From the NCBI GenBank assembly GCA_902787365.1, contig CADAGC010000005.1, forward strand, positions 22,188 to 86,187: a stretch of 64,000 nt of DNA. Reading direction: 5' to 3'. Of the stretch, positions 1-9,679 are shown one piece after another (position 1 is the stretch's first letter; each line of letters begins with the position of its first letter). A program made the position numbers and the translations under genes. The notes below the pieces were generated by a model. It ran no database searches and had not been told where the DNA came from. It worked only from the letters and a program-made list of their open reading frames with translations. The stretch comes from an uncultured Ruminococcus sp. Its GTDB lineage: Bacteria; Bacillota; Clostridia; Oscillospirales; Ruminococcaceae.

Positions 1-52
1 GGAGGCGTATTATTGCGGTTTGGGAACACATTCGCCCCCTTAGCTAACAATC

Positions 53-110
53 AAGCCTCCCCTAAAAGGGGAGGTGCCCCGAAGGGGCGGAGGGGTTACG
101 CCGACAGGCG
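53..110. repeat. GC-rich palindromic intergenic repeat (CCTCCCCT family)
   Basis: Two hairpins in a row: CCTCCCCT/AGGGGAGG at 57-74, then GCCCC/GGGGC at 76-88, followed by GGAGGGG. Related modules occur at about 15240-15325, 17056-17105 and 34933-34998, always between genes. The rest of positions 1-161 shows no gene; the first 45 bases hold nothing I recognise. Confidence 0.55.
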
Positions 111-161
111 AGCAGCAAAAACAAAAGACAGATAAACCAAAACAAAAGGAGCAACAAAAAC

Positions 162-2867
162 GTGAAGCTTTCGGTTATTTTTATCTATGACGGAAACGAA
201 AATAATGCGGCAAAGACCCTTGACTGCGTGAAAAACGCAAACTCGCTCAAAGACAAGATACACCTTATCTTTGCCGATATGTCGGGCAGCGGTGAAGCGT
301 TTTACAAGACCTGCGCCGATGATTATACAGAGAGCGAATACCTCGCAGCAGACGCTGACGCCGATATAAACGTGCTTTTAAAGGCCGCCTTTTCCGCCGT
401 CACGGGCGATTATTTTGCCACGGTGTGCAGCGGTGACAGCTTTGATACCTCGCTTTTTGAGCGCTGCATAAACCTTATGAAAAAATATGACTGCTCGGTA
501 TCTTTCGGCGCAAAGCAGTTTGAGTATGAAACGATAACCGCCAACGATAAGCTCTCATCAGACAGAAAAAACCTAAGCGAAGTTATCGACCTTACCAAGA
601 CCCACGATAAATTCCCCTGGTTCTTGGAAGGCACGCTCTTTAAATCAAATATACTCGCAGCCGTGACTATCGACCCCGCCCTCGGCAACGATGCGGTCAA
701 GATGTTCGTTCTGCGTGTGCTGCTTATGAACAGTATGGTCTGCTATGCAAAGGGCTGCCGCTATACTTTCTGCACCCCCTACGATAACGAATACCGCCTT
801 TTCCAGGGCGTGTATGACAAGGCGTGGTATTATGACAGCCTGCATATGTTTACAGACTTTGCCCGTGAACTTAAGCGCAGCTTTGGCAGGATACCTAAGT
901 ATATACAGTATTTCCTGCTGTTTATGATATACGCCCGCATTGATGCAAACCTCAATAACCGCAATAAGCACGTCCTCGATGAAGAGGAAGCTATGGCGTA
1001 TATGAGCGATGTTGCAGCACTCCTCAAACAGCTTGATGATGAGGTCATACTCAACGTCGATGCCGCCGAGATGTGCCGCTACTCTGCAGAGCTTAAGTTC
1101 CTGCTCGTTCGTATAAAGAACGACTTTGATGATTCCCACGAGCAGCTTATACAAGGCTCGGGCACGCTTTATATGGCATACAGCGGCGTGGTGCTTGCAA
1201 GAACCGATGATATGAGGGTCAACATACTGTTTATGAACTACGTAGACGGTATGCTCGAAATTGACGCTACCTTCCCCGATATCTACCCCAAGACAAGCTG
1301 CAAGCTCATAGCAAGGCTTGATGATAAGGATATAATGCCCGTATACAATCAGCGCTATACCATAACCAAGATATTCGGCTGCTCGGCTTATAAGCTTCGC
1401 TCGTTCCACTTAAGTATTCCCTTAGACGAAGAAGAGGATATCTACAGGCTCTCCTTCGCACTTAAATATAACGGCAAATACTACAACATCGCCCCCGAGT
1501 ATAAATCCCACACTTCCCGCATATCGGGCAAGCTTGTGTGGATGTACTGGCCTATGACCAGCAAGTATATACTCTTCCACAGCAAGGGCGCTATATGGAT
1601 AAAAAGAAGCGGCAAGGGCGAGCGTTTCTATAGGCAGATGAGAATGTTCCTACAGCTCATCGAGGGTCACTCAAAGCTTGACCTGCGAGCACTATTCGGC
1701 AGGCTTGCCTACTGGGTAACAAGGCCGATCTACCGCAAAAAGAAGATATGGATGTTCTTTGATAAGATATATAAGGGCGGCGACAGCTCCGAGTATCTCT
1801 TCCGCTATTCCTCGAAAATGGATGACGGCATCACAAAGTACTACCTGATAGATAAAAACGCCACCGACTACAAGCGCATAAAGGCCGACGGCTTCAAGCC
1901 CCTTGTGCGTGGGTCACTAAAGCACAGGCTGGTGTTCTTCAACGCACAGATGATGATAGTTTCAAACTCCACCGTCTTTGCGTTTAACGACCTTACAATG
2001 CAGGGCTCGTCTTATTTCAGAGATATCTGCGATTTCCACGTTGTCTGCGTTCAGCACGGCCTTTCTGTTCAGAAGATAGCTATTGCTCAGAACAGACTGC
2101 GTGACAACACAAGGCTCTATTTCTGCGCTTCACCTGTTGAGATAGAAAACCTCTCCCGCCCCGTTTATGACTACGTGGGCTACGATGCGCTCAAACTTAC
2201 AGGCGTGCCCAGATATGACGGCCTTAAGAGCGATGATAAAAAGCAGATAATGATATCCCCCACATGGCGTATGCAGTCTGCGATGCTCGTTTCCAAAAAC
2301 GAGGGCGTCGCAAGAGACTATAACGAGCATTTTAAGGATACATCATATTTCAAGGTGTTCAACTCACTCATCAACGACAAGCGCCTGCTCGATGCGGCAG
2401 ATAAATACGGCTACCGCATAAAGTTCGTGCTTCACCCCATAGTTTCGCCGCAGGTGGACGACTTTGACAAGAACGACAGAGTCGATATAATCCCCGCTAT
2501 AGGCGATATGAGCTATGAGAAGATGTTCTGCGAAAGCTCGCTTATGGTAACAGACTTCTCGGGCATTCAGTTTGACTTTGCCTATATGCGCAAGCCCCTT
2601 GTGTATCTTCACCATAACGATATACCTCAGCACTATGAAGAGGGCGCTTACCACTACGACACTATGGCATTCGGTGAGATAGTTCATACAAACGATGAGC
2701 TTATCGACAAGCTGACAGAATATATGAGCACAGGCTGCGTTATGAAAGATAAATACCGCAAGCGTGCAGACGATTTCTATGCATTCGATGACCATAATAA
2801 CTGTAAGAGAATATATACAGAGATGATAAAGTATCAGACGAATGTTATTGATGCTAACAGAAAGTAA
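162..2867 (+). CDS. GT2-like domain fused to CDP-glycerol:poly(glycerophosphate) glycerophosphotransferase (TagF/TagB family)
   Basis: 901 aa from a GTG start preceded by AAAGGA. The C-terminal third (about residues 535-890) is a TagF/TagB-type polyol-phosphate transferase: it has the QHG motif (VCVQHGLSVQK, near residue 632) and the MVTDFSGIQFDFAY motif near 797, which in this family contribute the catalytic His and bind CDP-glycerol. The first 250 or so residues look like a degenerate GT2 glycosyltransferase, and the middle is unassigned. It probably adds glycerol-phosphate units to a teichoic-acid-like or capsular polymer at the inner face of the membrane. TagD, which makes CDP-glycerol, follows after 24 nt, and a second transferase comes next. 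The acceptor cannot be told from sequence. The GT2 part may be inactive. Confidence 0.85.
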   Translation: MKLSVIFIYDGNENNAAKTLDCVKNANSLKDKIHLIFADMSGSGEAFYKTCADDYTESEYLAADADADINVLLKAAFSAVTGDYFATVCSGDSFDTSLFERCINLMKKYDCSVSFGAKQFEYETITANDKLSSDRKNLSEVIDLTKTHDKFPWFLEGTLFKSNILAAVTIDPALGNDAVKMFVLRVLLMNSMVCYAKGCRYTFCTPYDNEYRLFQGVYDKAWYYDSLHMFTDFARELKRSFGRIPKYIQYFLLFMIYARIDANLNNRNKHVLDEEEAMAYMSDVAALLKQLDDEVILNVDAAEMCRYSAELKFLLVRIKNDFDDSHEQLIQGSGTLYMAYSGVVLARTDDMRVNILFMNYVDGMLEIDATFPDIYPKTSCKLIARLDDKDIMPVYNQRYTITKIFGCSAYKLRSFHLSIPLDEEEDIYRLSFALKYNGKYYNIAPEYKSHTSRISGKLVWMYWPMTSKYILFHSKGAIWIKRSGKGERFYRQMRMFLQLIEGHSKLDLRALFGRLAYWVTRPIYRKKKIWMFFDKIYKGGDSSEYLFRYSSKMDDGITKYYLIDKNATDYKRIKADGFKPLVRGSLKHRLVFFNAQMMIVSNSTVFAFNDLTMQGSSYFRDICDFHVVCVQHGLSVQKIAIAQNRLRDNTRLYFCASPVEIENLSRPVYDYVGYDALKLTGVPRYDGLKSDDKKQIMISPTWRMQSAMLVSKNEGVARDYNEHFKDTSYFKVFNSLINDKRLLDAADKYGYRIKFVLHPIVSPQVDDFDKNDRVDIIPAIGDMSYEKMFCESSLMVTDFSGIQFDFAYMRKPLVYLHHNDIPQHYEEGAYHYDTMAFGEIVHTNDELIDKLTEYMSTGCVMKDKYRKRADDFYAFDDHNNCKRIYTEMIKYQTNVIDANRK

Positions 2868-2891
2868 CCCCCGACAAAGGAGAATAAAAAT

Positions 2892-3281
2892 ATGAAAAAA
2901 GTCATAACCTATGGCACATTTGACCTTCTGCACTATGGGCATATCAATCTGCTTCGCCGTGCAAAGGAGCTTGGCGATTACCTTATAGTCGCACTCTCGA
3001 CAGATGAATTCAACTGGAACGAAAAGCAGAAAAAATGCTATTTCACCTACGAAGAGCGCAAAAAGCTGCTTGAAGCCATTCGCTATGTTGACCTTGTTAT
3101 CCCCGAAAAGGGCTGGGAGCAGAAAGTATCCGACGTCAAGGAATTCAAAGTTGACACTTTCGTTATGGGCGACGACTGGGAGGGGAAATTTGATTTCCTC
3201 AAAGACATCTGCGAGGTAGTCTACCTCCCCCGCACACCCGATATCTCCACTACACAGATAAAATCCGACCTCGGCAGATAA
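2892..3281 (+). CDS. tagD: Glycerol-3-phosphate cytidylyltransferase
   Basis: 129 aa, the usual length for TagD. It makes CDP-glycerol from CTP and sn-glycerol-3-phosphate, the donor used by the TagF/TagB-like transferases on both sides. The nucleotidyltransferase signature HYGH is at residues 14-17 ([12 protein letters not shown]), and the C-terminal [11 protein letters not shown] block matches the RTxGISTT-type motif of the family. The start is ATG with AAAGGAG upstream. The gene sits in a run of wall-polymer genes on the same strand. Confidence 0.95.
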   Translation: MKKVITYGTFDLLHYGHINLLRRAKELGDYLIVALSTDEFNWNEKQKKCYFTYEERKKLLEAIRYVDLVIPEKGWEQKVSDVKEFKVDTFVMGDDWEGKFDFLKDICEVVYLPRTPDISTTQIKSDLGR

Positions 3282-3439
3282 TCTCAGAGACGACCCCGAG
3301 GCGACTTTTTGGGCTTTTGGGGGGACGTTCACGTTCACCCAAAAACCCCAAACCCTTCAGGCGCCGAGTGGGTCGGCTCAGGGGGGTATGGGGGGCTGTG
3401 CCCCCCATTAGGAATAATAACAGAAAGGCCATAACAGCT
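3282..3439. repeat. Intergenic hairpin-rich repeat between tagD and the next transferase
   Basis: 158 bp rich in G runs, with a GGGGGG/CCCCCC hairpin around 3389-3408 next to the downstream gene. It is similar in style to the modular hairpins near 50.56 and 56.41 kb. An open frame runs through it from 3317 into the following gene, but its composition (Arg/Pro/Gly-rich) and the repeats argue that it is not translated. Confidence 0.4.
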
Positions 3440-5821
3440 ATGAAGATACTTTCTCCCCGTTCATGTATAGTCTCACCGAAGATACAGCCCGAGTTTTCCG
3501 CAGAGAAAAGACAGGCTGCCCTTTCGGCAATTGTCGAGAAAACAGGCCTTGTGCTTGATGAGGAGCAGCGCAATATCGTTTCTCATTGCTATGACCTGCC
3601 GATAGATGAAAAGAGCATACTCATCTTAGGCCTTGGCAAGAACGTCAGGGGCAATATGCAGTATGTTCTCGATGTGCTCAATAAAAGCCCCGACTTTGAG
3701 GGCTATACCTGCTACGTGAGAGCTGATGAAACTACAGATAAGATAATATCGGGCTATAAGAAGAAAAACGGCTGGAAGCGCACTAAGATATTCCGTTCCG
3801 ATAAGCGCTATGCTACCTATATGGAAAGCTGTAAATACCTTATCACCGAAACATATTTCCCCGAGAGCTGGATAAAGCGCCCCGGGCAGGTGTATGTGAA
3901 TATCTGGCACGGCACGCCTCTTAAAAAGCTCGGCCTTGCCAAGAATACCCACAATATCCCCGGCAACGGCAAGACGCAGAAAAACTTTGTAAACGCCGAC
4001 TACCTGCTCTACCCTAACGACTATACATATAAGAATATGACCGAGAGCTATAAGGTAAGAGAGCTGCTGCACGGCAAGGCTTTAATGCTCGGCTATCCAC
4101 GCTGCGGCGGTCTTTTGCAGACGGCGGCTAAGGATAACTCAGCCCTTATCAAAGAGCTTGCACCAAACGGCGAGAAGATTTTTGTCTATATGCCGACTTT
4201 CAAGGACTATGTTGATAACGAGGTGCTCGTGCAGGAAACAGCCGAGCTGCTCGACTTCCTTGATGCAAGCCTTAAGGACGACCAGATACTCTTTGTAAAC
4301 CTGCACCACAGGCTCTCAGACGTTATAGATTATGAGAAGTTCACCCATATAAAGAAATTCCCGCCGCTTGTTGACAGCTATGCACTTATGGCGGTGTCAG
4401 ATGCGCTTATCACCGACTATTCGAGCGTGCTCTTTGACTACCTGACCTTGGGCAAGCAGCTTATCCTCCACGTTGAGGATATCGAGCATTATGTGCGGGC
4501 AAGGGGCACTTATATGGATATGCTCACCCTGCCCTTTGATATGGCGCACACCAAAGAAGAGATAATAGCCCACCTCAACAAGGGCGACAAGACCTATGAT
4601 GATACCAAGGCAAGAGCCGAGTTCTGCGGCTATGACTGTATAGACAGCGCCGAAAAGCTCTGCCGTATCTTCAAAGATTCTACCGAGGGGCTTGATATAA
4701 GAGAGATCCCAAAGGCCGGCAAGCAGAAGATACTTGCCGTGTCCGAATGCTGCGCAAACACCCCCGAGAGCCTGCGCTTCCTTGGCGCTGTGCGTGGCTT
4801 TGACAGGGATAAGGTTGACATATTCCTTGCCTGCGATGCGGAAAAGACGGGCACAACAGCCCCCGCCTACCCGCTGCTTTTTAATACCCCCGCTTTCGGC
4901 TACCGCGGCGAGGTCAAGCTCTCCTATGAGGGCAGAGAGGTGTTCGCACTCTACGAGCAGGGCAAGATATCATTCAAAGAAGCCTTTGAGGTGCTTAAAT
5001 ACGACTACTACTTAAATGCAAAGGCCATGTTCGGCGAGAGCGAGTTTGACTGTATATTCGTCTACGATATACCCGACCCGCAGCTGATGCTTTGCTTTGC
5101 CATGATGAAAGCAAAGCGCAAATACCTCTATATAAACAACGCCCTTATCGAGCAGATGATAGCAGGCGATAAGCTCACCCTTGATGCGCTTAGTATCGCC
5201 GCCCCCTACTTCGGGCAGGTGTTTGCTTATAACAGAGATATATCCTCACGCCTTGCAGAGTGTATTGACCTGACCGCTGAGAATACTGCGTGGATAAAAG
5301 ATATAGATACTGTAAAAACATCAAACGACCTCGGCAATATCATGCTCACAGCTGATGATTACACCCCCGACCCGAGGGGCAATACCTTTGAGCTCAGATA
5401 CTTTACAAACAAGATAACAGATGACGTTCAGGCCTTAGGGCTTGATGAGGAGAAATACCGCTGCGAGGTCTTTGAATCGGGCAAGATAGAGTATTACTTA
5501 AGAGGCAACCGCTATCGAAACGACGGCAGCTGCGTGATAGAAAAGCCTGCTTTCAAGGCAAAAGGCTATGTGCCCGTGGGCGTAAAGCTGCGTGTGCGTG
5601 TCTTCGGTGATTGGGCGTGGCTGATGAGCGACGGAACAGTTGCGATAAATAATTCAAAGGGCGGCAGAAAGCCCACAACAAAAATAAAGAAAAAGCTTGC
5701 CGACAGAAACTTTAAAAACTCAAAGCTTGTTGTCGGCATAGGCGAAAAGATTCCTTTTATCGACCTTGCAGGTATCAACACCATAATAGCAGAGGTCGTC
5801 TGGAAAAAAGGAAAGGAGTAA
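3440..5821 (+). CDS. CDP-glycerol glycerophosphotransferase family protein (TagB/TagF-like) with extra C-terminal domain
   Basis: The start is taken at the ATG at 3440 (MKILSPRS), with AGAAAGG about 13 nt upstream, giving 793 aa. The frame is open back to 3317, but that stretch is intergenic repeat. Family motifs: WHGTPLKKLG near residue 156 (HG pair) and ALITDYSSVLFDYL near 324. Residues from about 430 on form a second region resembling a glycosyltransferase-type fold (KILAVSECCANTPESLRFLG...) that I cannot assign. Likely role: transfer of glycerol-phosphate (or another polyol phosphate) from the CDP-activated donor onto a lipid-linked wall polymer. It lies between tagD and a membrane acyltransferase. 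Confidence 0.85.
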   Translation: MKILSPRSCIVSPKIQPEFSAEKRQAALSAIVEKTGLVLDEEQRNIVSHCYDLPIDEKSILILGLGKNVRGNMQYVLDVLNKSPDFEGYTCYVRADETTDKIISGYKKKNGWKRTKIFRSDKRYATYMESCKYLITETYFPESWIKRPGQVYVNIWHGTPLKKLGLAKNTHNIPGNGKTQKNFVNADYLLYPNDYTYKNMTESYKVRELLHGKALMLGYPRCGGLLQTAAKDNSALIKELAPNGEKIFVYMPTFKDYVDNEVLVQETAELLDFLDASLKDDQILFVNLHHRLSDVIDYEKFTHIKKFPPLVDSYALMAVSDALITDYSSVLFDYLTLGKQLILHVEDIEHYVRARGTYMDMLTLPFDMAHTKEEIIAHLNKGDKTYDDTKARAEFCGYDCIDSAEKLCRIFKDSTEGLDIREIPKAGKQKILAVSECCANTPESLRFLGAVRGFDRDKVDIFLACDAEKTGTTAPAYPLLFNTPAFGYRGEVKLSYEGREVFALYEQGKISFKEAFEVLKYDYYLNAKAMFGESEFDCIFVYDIPDPQLMLCFAMMKAKRKYLYINNALIEQMIAGDKLTLDALSIAAPYFGQVFAYNRDISSRLAECIDLTAENTAWIKDIDTVKTSNDLGNIMLTADDYTPDPRGNTFELRYFTNKITDDVQALGLDEEKYRCEVFESGKIEYYLRGNRYRNDGSCVIEKPAFKAKGYVPVGVKLRVRVFGDWAWLMSDGTVAINNSKGGRKPTTKIKKKLADRNFKNSKLVVGIGEKIPFIDLAGINTIIAEVVWKKGKE

Positions 5822-5827
5822 CATAAC

Positions 5828-7009
5828 TTGTCACAGACAGATAATACAGAGCAAACAGAACAGATAGAAGAAAAGACAGCAGAACAGACAACAGAGCCTA
5901 AAGAAAGCATACGTGAAAAGCTTACGTTTTTCGTTTTCAGCAAATACCGTGGCGAGCTTTTCGGAATATCAATACTATTCATTATGGCGTTCCACTATTT
6001 CCATACGGTGGTCAATAACAGAACCAAAACTCAGGATCACTACTACAGCTCATACCTTTTTTGCAGGGCTTTCGGCAGCATAGGCGTCGAGGTGTTCTTG
6101 TTCCTTTCGGGAATGGGGATTTACTTCTCCTATACCAAGCGTAAGGATATAAGCGCATTCTTCCGCAAGCGCTATGTGCGCATACTTATCCCCTACGCTA
6201 TGTATGCCAGTATAGCGTGGTTTATTTCCGACCTTGTGGTGACCGACCATAAGTTCACACGCTACCTCTACGACCTATCCCTCACAAGCTTCTGGATAAA
6301 CGGCGAGAAGCGGCTTTGGTTCATAAGCGCTATCGTGGTGTTCTATGTGTTCTTCCCGCTTTTCTATGAGATAGTAACATCTAAGCACTATAAGATAAAC
6401 ACCGCACTTATCATTGCCTTTCTTGTAGGCGTTTTGTATTTAGCGCACGAGGAAAAGCCCAAGTCTTTCGCCGTAACAGAGATAGCTACTACAAGACTTC
6501 CTATATTTGTTTTCGGCATATTCATAGGCAGGCTCGTCTTTGAAAAAGCCCCCATTAAGAAATGGCATATCGCCGCTGCCGCTGCAACAGTCATGATGCG
6601 AGCAGTCGTGTTCATACTGGGTGTCAAGAATAAATTCGGCGGGCTTGATAACAAAACACTCAAATTCATAAACGACGCCGCAGGCTCGGCCGTTGGCAAG
6701 AGAATGGAAAGCTCGCTTGCCTCCATAGGATTTATGGCGGTGTGCATAGCAGTTCTTGCGCTTATCAAATGGCAGCCGCTGCATAGCTTTTTAAAAACAG
6801 TCGGCAGCGTGTCGCTTGAGCTTTATATGACGCACGTTACCGTAAACGGCATAATAGCAAGCGAGGGCAGCCTTGATATCTGCGAGCCGCCCGTCTATCT
6901 GCTTTCAATGGTGATATCGGTAAGCGCTGCGATAGTGCTTCATATATCAAGCACCGCTGTGATCAATAAGCTTACCAAAAAGCCGGCACCGGCAAAAGCT
7001 GACACTTAA
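5828..7009 (+). CDS. Acyltransferase 3 family integral membrane protein (OafA/YrhL-like)
   Basis: 393 aa from a TTG start with AAAGGAG just upstream (5811-5819). The first 40 residues are polar (Gln/Thr/Glu-rich). About ten hydrophobic segments follow, starting at GISILFIMAFHYFHTV, which carries the conserved histidine of the family. A basic KRxDISAFFRKRYVRI motif after the second segment is also typical of acyltransferase 3 proteins. Known members move acetyl or succinyl groups onto sugars of surface polysaccharides. The position directly after the teichoic-type transferases and before a CE2-type esterase suggests O-acylation of the same polymer. The last residues are Lys/Pro/Ala-rich. Confidence 0.85.
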   Translation: MSQTDNTEQTEQIEEKTAEQTTEPKESIREKLTFFVFSKYRGELFGISILFIMAFHYFHTVVNNRTKTQDHYYSSYLFCRAFGSIGVEVFLFLSGMGIYFSYTKRKDISAFFRKRYVRILIPYAMYASIAWFISDLVVTDHKFTRYLYDLSLTSFWINGEKRLWFISAIVVFYVFFPLFYEIVTSKHYKINTALIIAFLVGVLYLAHEEKPKSFAVTEIATTRLPIFVFGIFIGRLVFEKAPIKKWHIAAAAATVMMRAVVFILGVKNKFGGLDNKTLKFINDAAGSAVGKRMESSLASIGFMAVCIAVLALIKWQPLHSFLKTVGSVSLELYMTHVTVNGIIASEGSLDICEPPVYLLSMVISVSAAIVLHISSTAVINKLTKKPAPAKADT

Positions 7010-7033
7010 TCTATCAAAACGGAGAAAAAACTT

Positions 7034-8098
7034 ATGAAAACTACATTTATCCCCTGCACAGATGAACGCCTTGCCTATATGGGCAGGCTTGATGATTCAA
7101 AAAAAGAGAGCGTGCGCTTTATCTACGCAGGCTCGCAGGTGACTGTGCGCTTTAAGGGCACATATATCGCCGCAGTTATCGCAAACACTATGATGAGCTC
7201 AAACGAAATGAGCATAGGTGCCCTCGTTGACGGCAAGCTTATAAAGAGTGTGTTCGATAACGGCTGGGATAACCACGATAAGCAGACGGTAGTGCTTGCC
7301 GAGGGGCTTGAAGATAAAGAGCATACCGTGACTTTGTTCAAAAGGCAGGCCGCTTACCATTTCTTTGAGTTCTATGGCTTTGAATTAAGCGACGGCGCCG
7401 AGGTTTCCCCTTATAAAAAGCACTATGATATGAAGATAGAGGTGTTCGGCGACAGCGTTTCCGCAGGCGAGGTGGTAGAGGCTGTAGAGAATACAGGCAG
7501 CTGCGACCCCGAAAACCACTGCGGCAGGTTTGATAACGCCTACTACGCATACCCGTGCATAACCGCAAGAAACCTTAACGCCGAGATACATAATAACGCT
7601 CAGGGCGGCATAGCTATATTTAACGGCACAGGTTATTTCCATATGGATCCCGAAGCTATCGGCGTTGAAACTACCTGGGATAAGCTTTCCTACTACCCCG
7701 AGGGGCCGTACAGCGACTGGAATTTCTCACGCTTCACCCCCGATGTAGTTATTATGGCAGTCGGCCAGAACGACCCCCATTGTGAGGGTCACGAGGATAG
7801 GGACATAAAAGACCCCGAATACCGCAAAAAGTGGAAAGCCAAGTATAAAGAGATAACCTCATCGCTTATGGAGAAATACCCAAAGGCGCAGTTTATCTTC
7901 CTGCTCACCGTGCTTATGCACTACCCCGACTGGGACGAAGCAGTCAAGGAAACAGCGCAGGAGCTTGACAGCGAGAGGGTGCATTACTTTGAGTTCACCC
8001 GTACAGGTAAAGCCACCCCCGGCCACCCGAGGATTTATGAGCAGTATGAAATGGCCGAAGAGCTTACGGCGTATATAGTGAATAGTATAAAGAAATAA
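7034..8098 (+). CDS. SGNH/GDSL esterase of carbohydrate esterase family 2 type
   Basis: 354 aa, ATG start with GGAG upstream. Residues 1-125 look like the CE2 jelly-roll domain. The SGNH hydrolase part begins with VFGDSVSAGE (catalytic Ser near residue 140), has the GQND block (VIMAVGQNDPH) and ends with a GHPR motif near residue 330 that supplies the catalytic His. CE2 enzymes remove acetyl groups from sugars. There is no signal peptide, so it would act inside the cell unless exported in another way. Next to the acyltransferase it may edit acetylation of the surface polymer, or act on imported acetylated oligosaccharides; the sequence does not decide. Confidence 0.8.
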   Translation: MKTTFIPCTDERLAYMGRLDDSKKESVRFIYAGSQVTVRFKGTYIAAVIANTMMSSNEMSIGALVDGKLIKSVFDNGWDNHDKQTVVLAEGLEDKEHTVTLFKRQAAYHFFEFYGFELSDGAEVSPYKKHYDMKIEVFGDSVSAGEVVEAVENTGSCDPENHCGRFDNAYYAYPCITARNLNAEIHNNAQGGIAIFNGTGYFHMDPEAIGVETTWDKLSYYPEGPYSDWNFSRFTPDVVIMAVGQNDPHCEGHEDRDIKDPEYRKKWKAKYKEITSSLMEKYPKAQFIFLLTVLMHYPDWDEAVKETAQELDSERVHYFEFTRTGKATPGHPRIYEQYEMAEELTAYIVNSIKK

Positions 8099-8139
8099 GC
8101 GGTTGTACGGGTAAAACCCGTTTCAAGGAGTATGACACC

Positions 8140-9585
8140 ATGAACGAGATCATACATGAATTAAAGCGCAAGGAAAAAGAAGCCGCCGATGAGGTGAAGC
8201 AGGATATTCAGGAAAAACGCTCGGCTGCGGGCAGGTTTTTCTATAGCCTTTTCAATATCCATGACGACCAGATGAGCTATGAGGATATTGACCGTATGAT
8301 GTATGAGAATACCATTATCCACGGCCCTAATATGTGGATACTGATGATGGCGACATTCATCGCATCAATCGGCCTTAATGTCAATTCCACCGCCGTTATC
8401 ATAGGCGCTATGCTCGTATCCCCCCTTATGAGCGGTATCATGACAATGGGCTATTCGCTGGCCGTCAGAGATGTTTCGCTGCTGCTTAGAGCACTCGGGC
8501 GCTTCTCGGTGCAGGTGATAATAAGCCTTGTTACCTCGACGATATATTTTCTTATATCTCCCCTCTCGGAAGCCACAACCGAGATGATAGCCAGAACAAG
8601 CCCCACCCTGTGGGACGTGCTTATTGCCACATTCGGCGGTATAGCAGGCGCTATCGGCAATACAAGAAATAAGAAATCCAACGTCATTCCGGGCGTGGCT
8701 ATAGCTACGGCACTTATGCCGCCGCTGTGTACTGCGGGCTACGGCATAGCTACGGCACAGACAAAATTCCTGCTCGGTGCGGGCTATCTGTTTTTGATAA
8801 ACACTATGTTTATCTCTCTTGCAACTATGATAATGACCCTTATAATGGGCGTGCCTTACCACCGCTCAATATCAAAGCGCGGGCAGAAGACCATAAACAG
8901 GGTGATATTCACCGTGTCGCTCATAGTTATCATACCAAGCCTGTTTATAGGCGCCCGAACTGTGTATGATTCGGTGATAGATGCAAATATCACAAGGTAC
9001 CTGAACGAGCAGTTCACATTCGATAATACAACAGTCGTCAAGACCGAGACTGATATGAGCGATAAGTCGATAACCGTTTCGCTTGTGGGCAATACTATCT
9101 CACCCGATGTGATAGATAAGCTGGAGGAATCCCTCTCGGAATACGGGCTGGGGGACTTTACACTTAAGGTCACGCAGAACTCAGCTATTATCCCCGACGA
9201 CGGCGAGAACGGCGACAGGATAACAATGGCGATACAGGAAAAGACCATAAATGACCTGCAAACTCAGCTTGATGAAAAAGACGAAAAGATAAGCGAGCTT
9301 GATACTCAGCTAAGTGAGCTGAATAAGCAGATAGATGAGTATAACTCACAGACCACCGATTCGGCTAAGATGAGTGAGCTGGGCAAAAAGCTTGGTGATG
9401 TGTTTACATATCTTTCAGATATATCCTGCGGCACTATGACGGGCGCCGAGGGCGACTATATTCTGCTAAGCGCCAAGTCGTCAAAGAAGCTGACCGATGA
9501 GGAAGTGCAGACGATAGAAAACTTTATAAAATCTGAAACAGGCACCAAAGAAGTAAAGCTGCAAATAACACAGCCGAAGAAATAG
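8140..9585 (+). CDS. DUF389 family membrane protein
   Basis: 481 aa. After a charged N-terminus, residues 60-275 hold about six membrane segments with the DUF389 pattern (NVNSTAVIIGAMLVSPLMSG, GGIAGAIGNTRNKKSNVIPG, ALMPPLCTAGYGIA). The C-terminal 200 residues are outside the membrane and include a coiled coil around 365-410 (heptads in LDEKDEKISELDTQLSELNK). The function of the family is not known. The start is ATG with AAGGAG upstream. It follows the esterase by 41 nt and may be in the same transcript. Confidence 0.85.
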   Translation: MNEIIHELKRKEKEAADEVKQDIQEKRSAAGRFFYSLFNIHDDQMSYEDIDRMMYENTIIHGPNMWILMMATFIASIGLNVNSTAVIIGAMLVSPLMSGIMTMGYSLAVRDVSLLLRALGRFSVQVIISLVTSTIYFLISPLSEATTEMIARTSPTLWDVLIATFGGIAGAIGNTRNKKSNVIPGVAIATALMPPLCTAGYGIATAQTKFLLGAGYLFLINTMFISLATMIMTLIMGVPYHRSISKRGQKTINRVIFTVSLIVIIPSLFIGARTVYDSVIDANITRYLNEQFTFDNTTVVKTETDMSDKSITVSLVGNTISPDVIDKLEESLSEYGLGDFTLKVTQNSAIIPDDGENGDRITMAIQEKTINDLQTQLDEKDEKISELDTQLSELNKQIDEYNSQTTDSAKMSELGKKLGDVFTYLSDISCGTMTGAEGDYILLSAKSSKKLTDEEVQTIENFIKSETGTKEVKLQITQPKK

Positions 9586-9615
9586 CCACCCTGAAAACCA
9601 TAAGAAAACCCCAAA

Positions 9616-9631
9616 TGTTCCACACGGAACA
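9616..9631. promoter_or_regulatory. parS-like inverted repeat (candidate)
   Basis: TGTTCCACACGGAACA matches 12 of 16 positions of the ParB site TGTTTCACGTGAAACA, with intact half-sites TGTTCC/GGAACA but a non-palindromic centre (ACAC). It is part of a longer AATGTTCC-ACAC-GGAACATT inverted repeat (9614-9633) between genes, about 36 kb from the origin. It could instead be an operator or a weak terminator; there is no T tract. Confidence 0.35.
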
Positions 9632-9679
9632 TTGTTCAAGGTAAAAATGATATATCACATATATTAGGAGGAAACCACC

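Noticed and set aside
645-1409. Long minus-strand open frame (254 codons) inside the first transferase gene
   Set aside because: It is a shadow of a gene with clear family motifs; no ribosome site, and Cys/His/Ala-rich composition of antisense frames.
2364-3338. Minus-strand open frame of 324 codons across the end of the first gene and tagD
   Set aside because: Antisense to two well supported genes and without recognisable motifs.
3317-3439. N-terminal extension of the second transferase
   Set aside because: Arg/Pro-rich translation of an intergenic hairpin repeat; the ATG at 3440 has better support.
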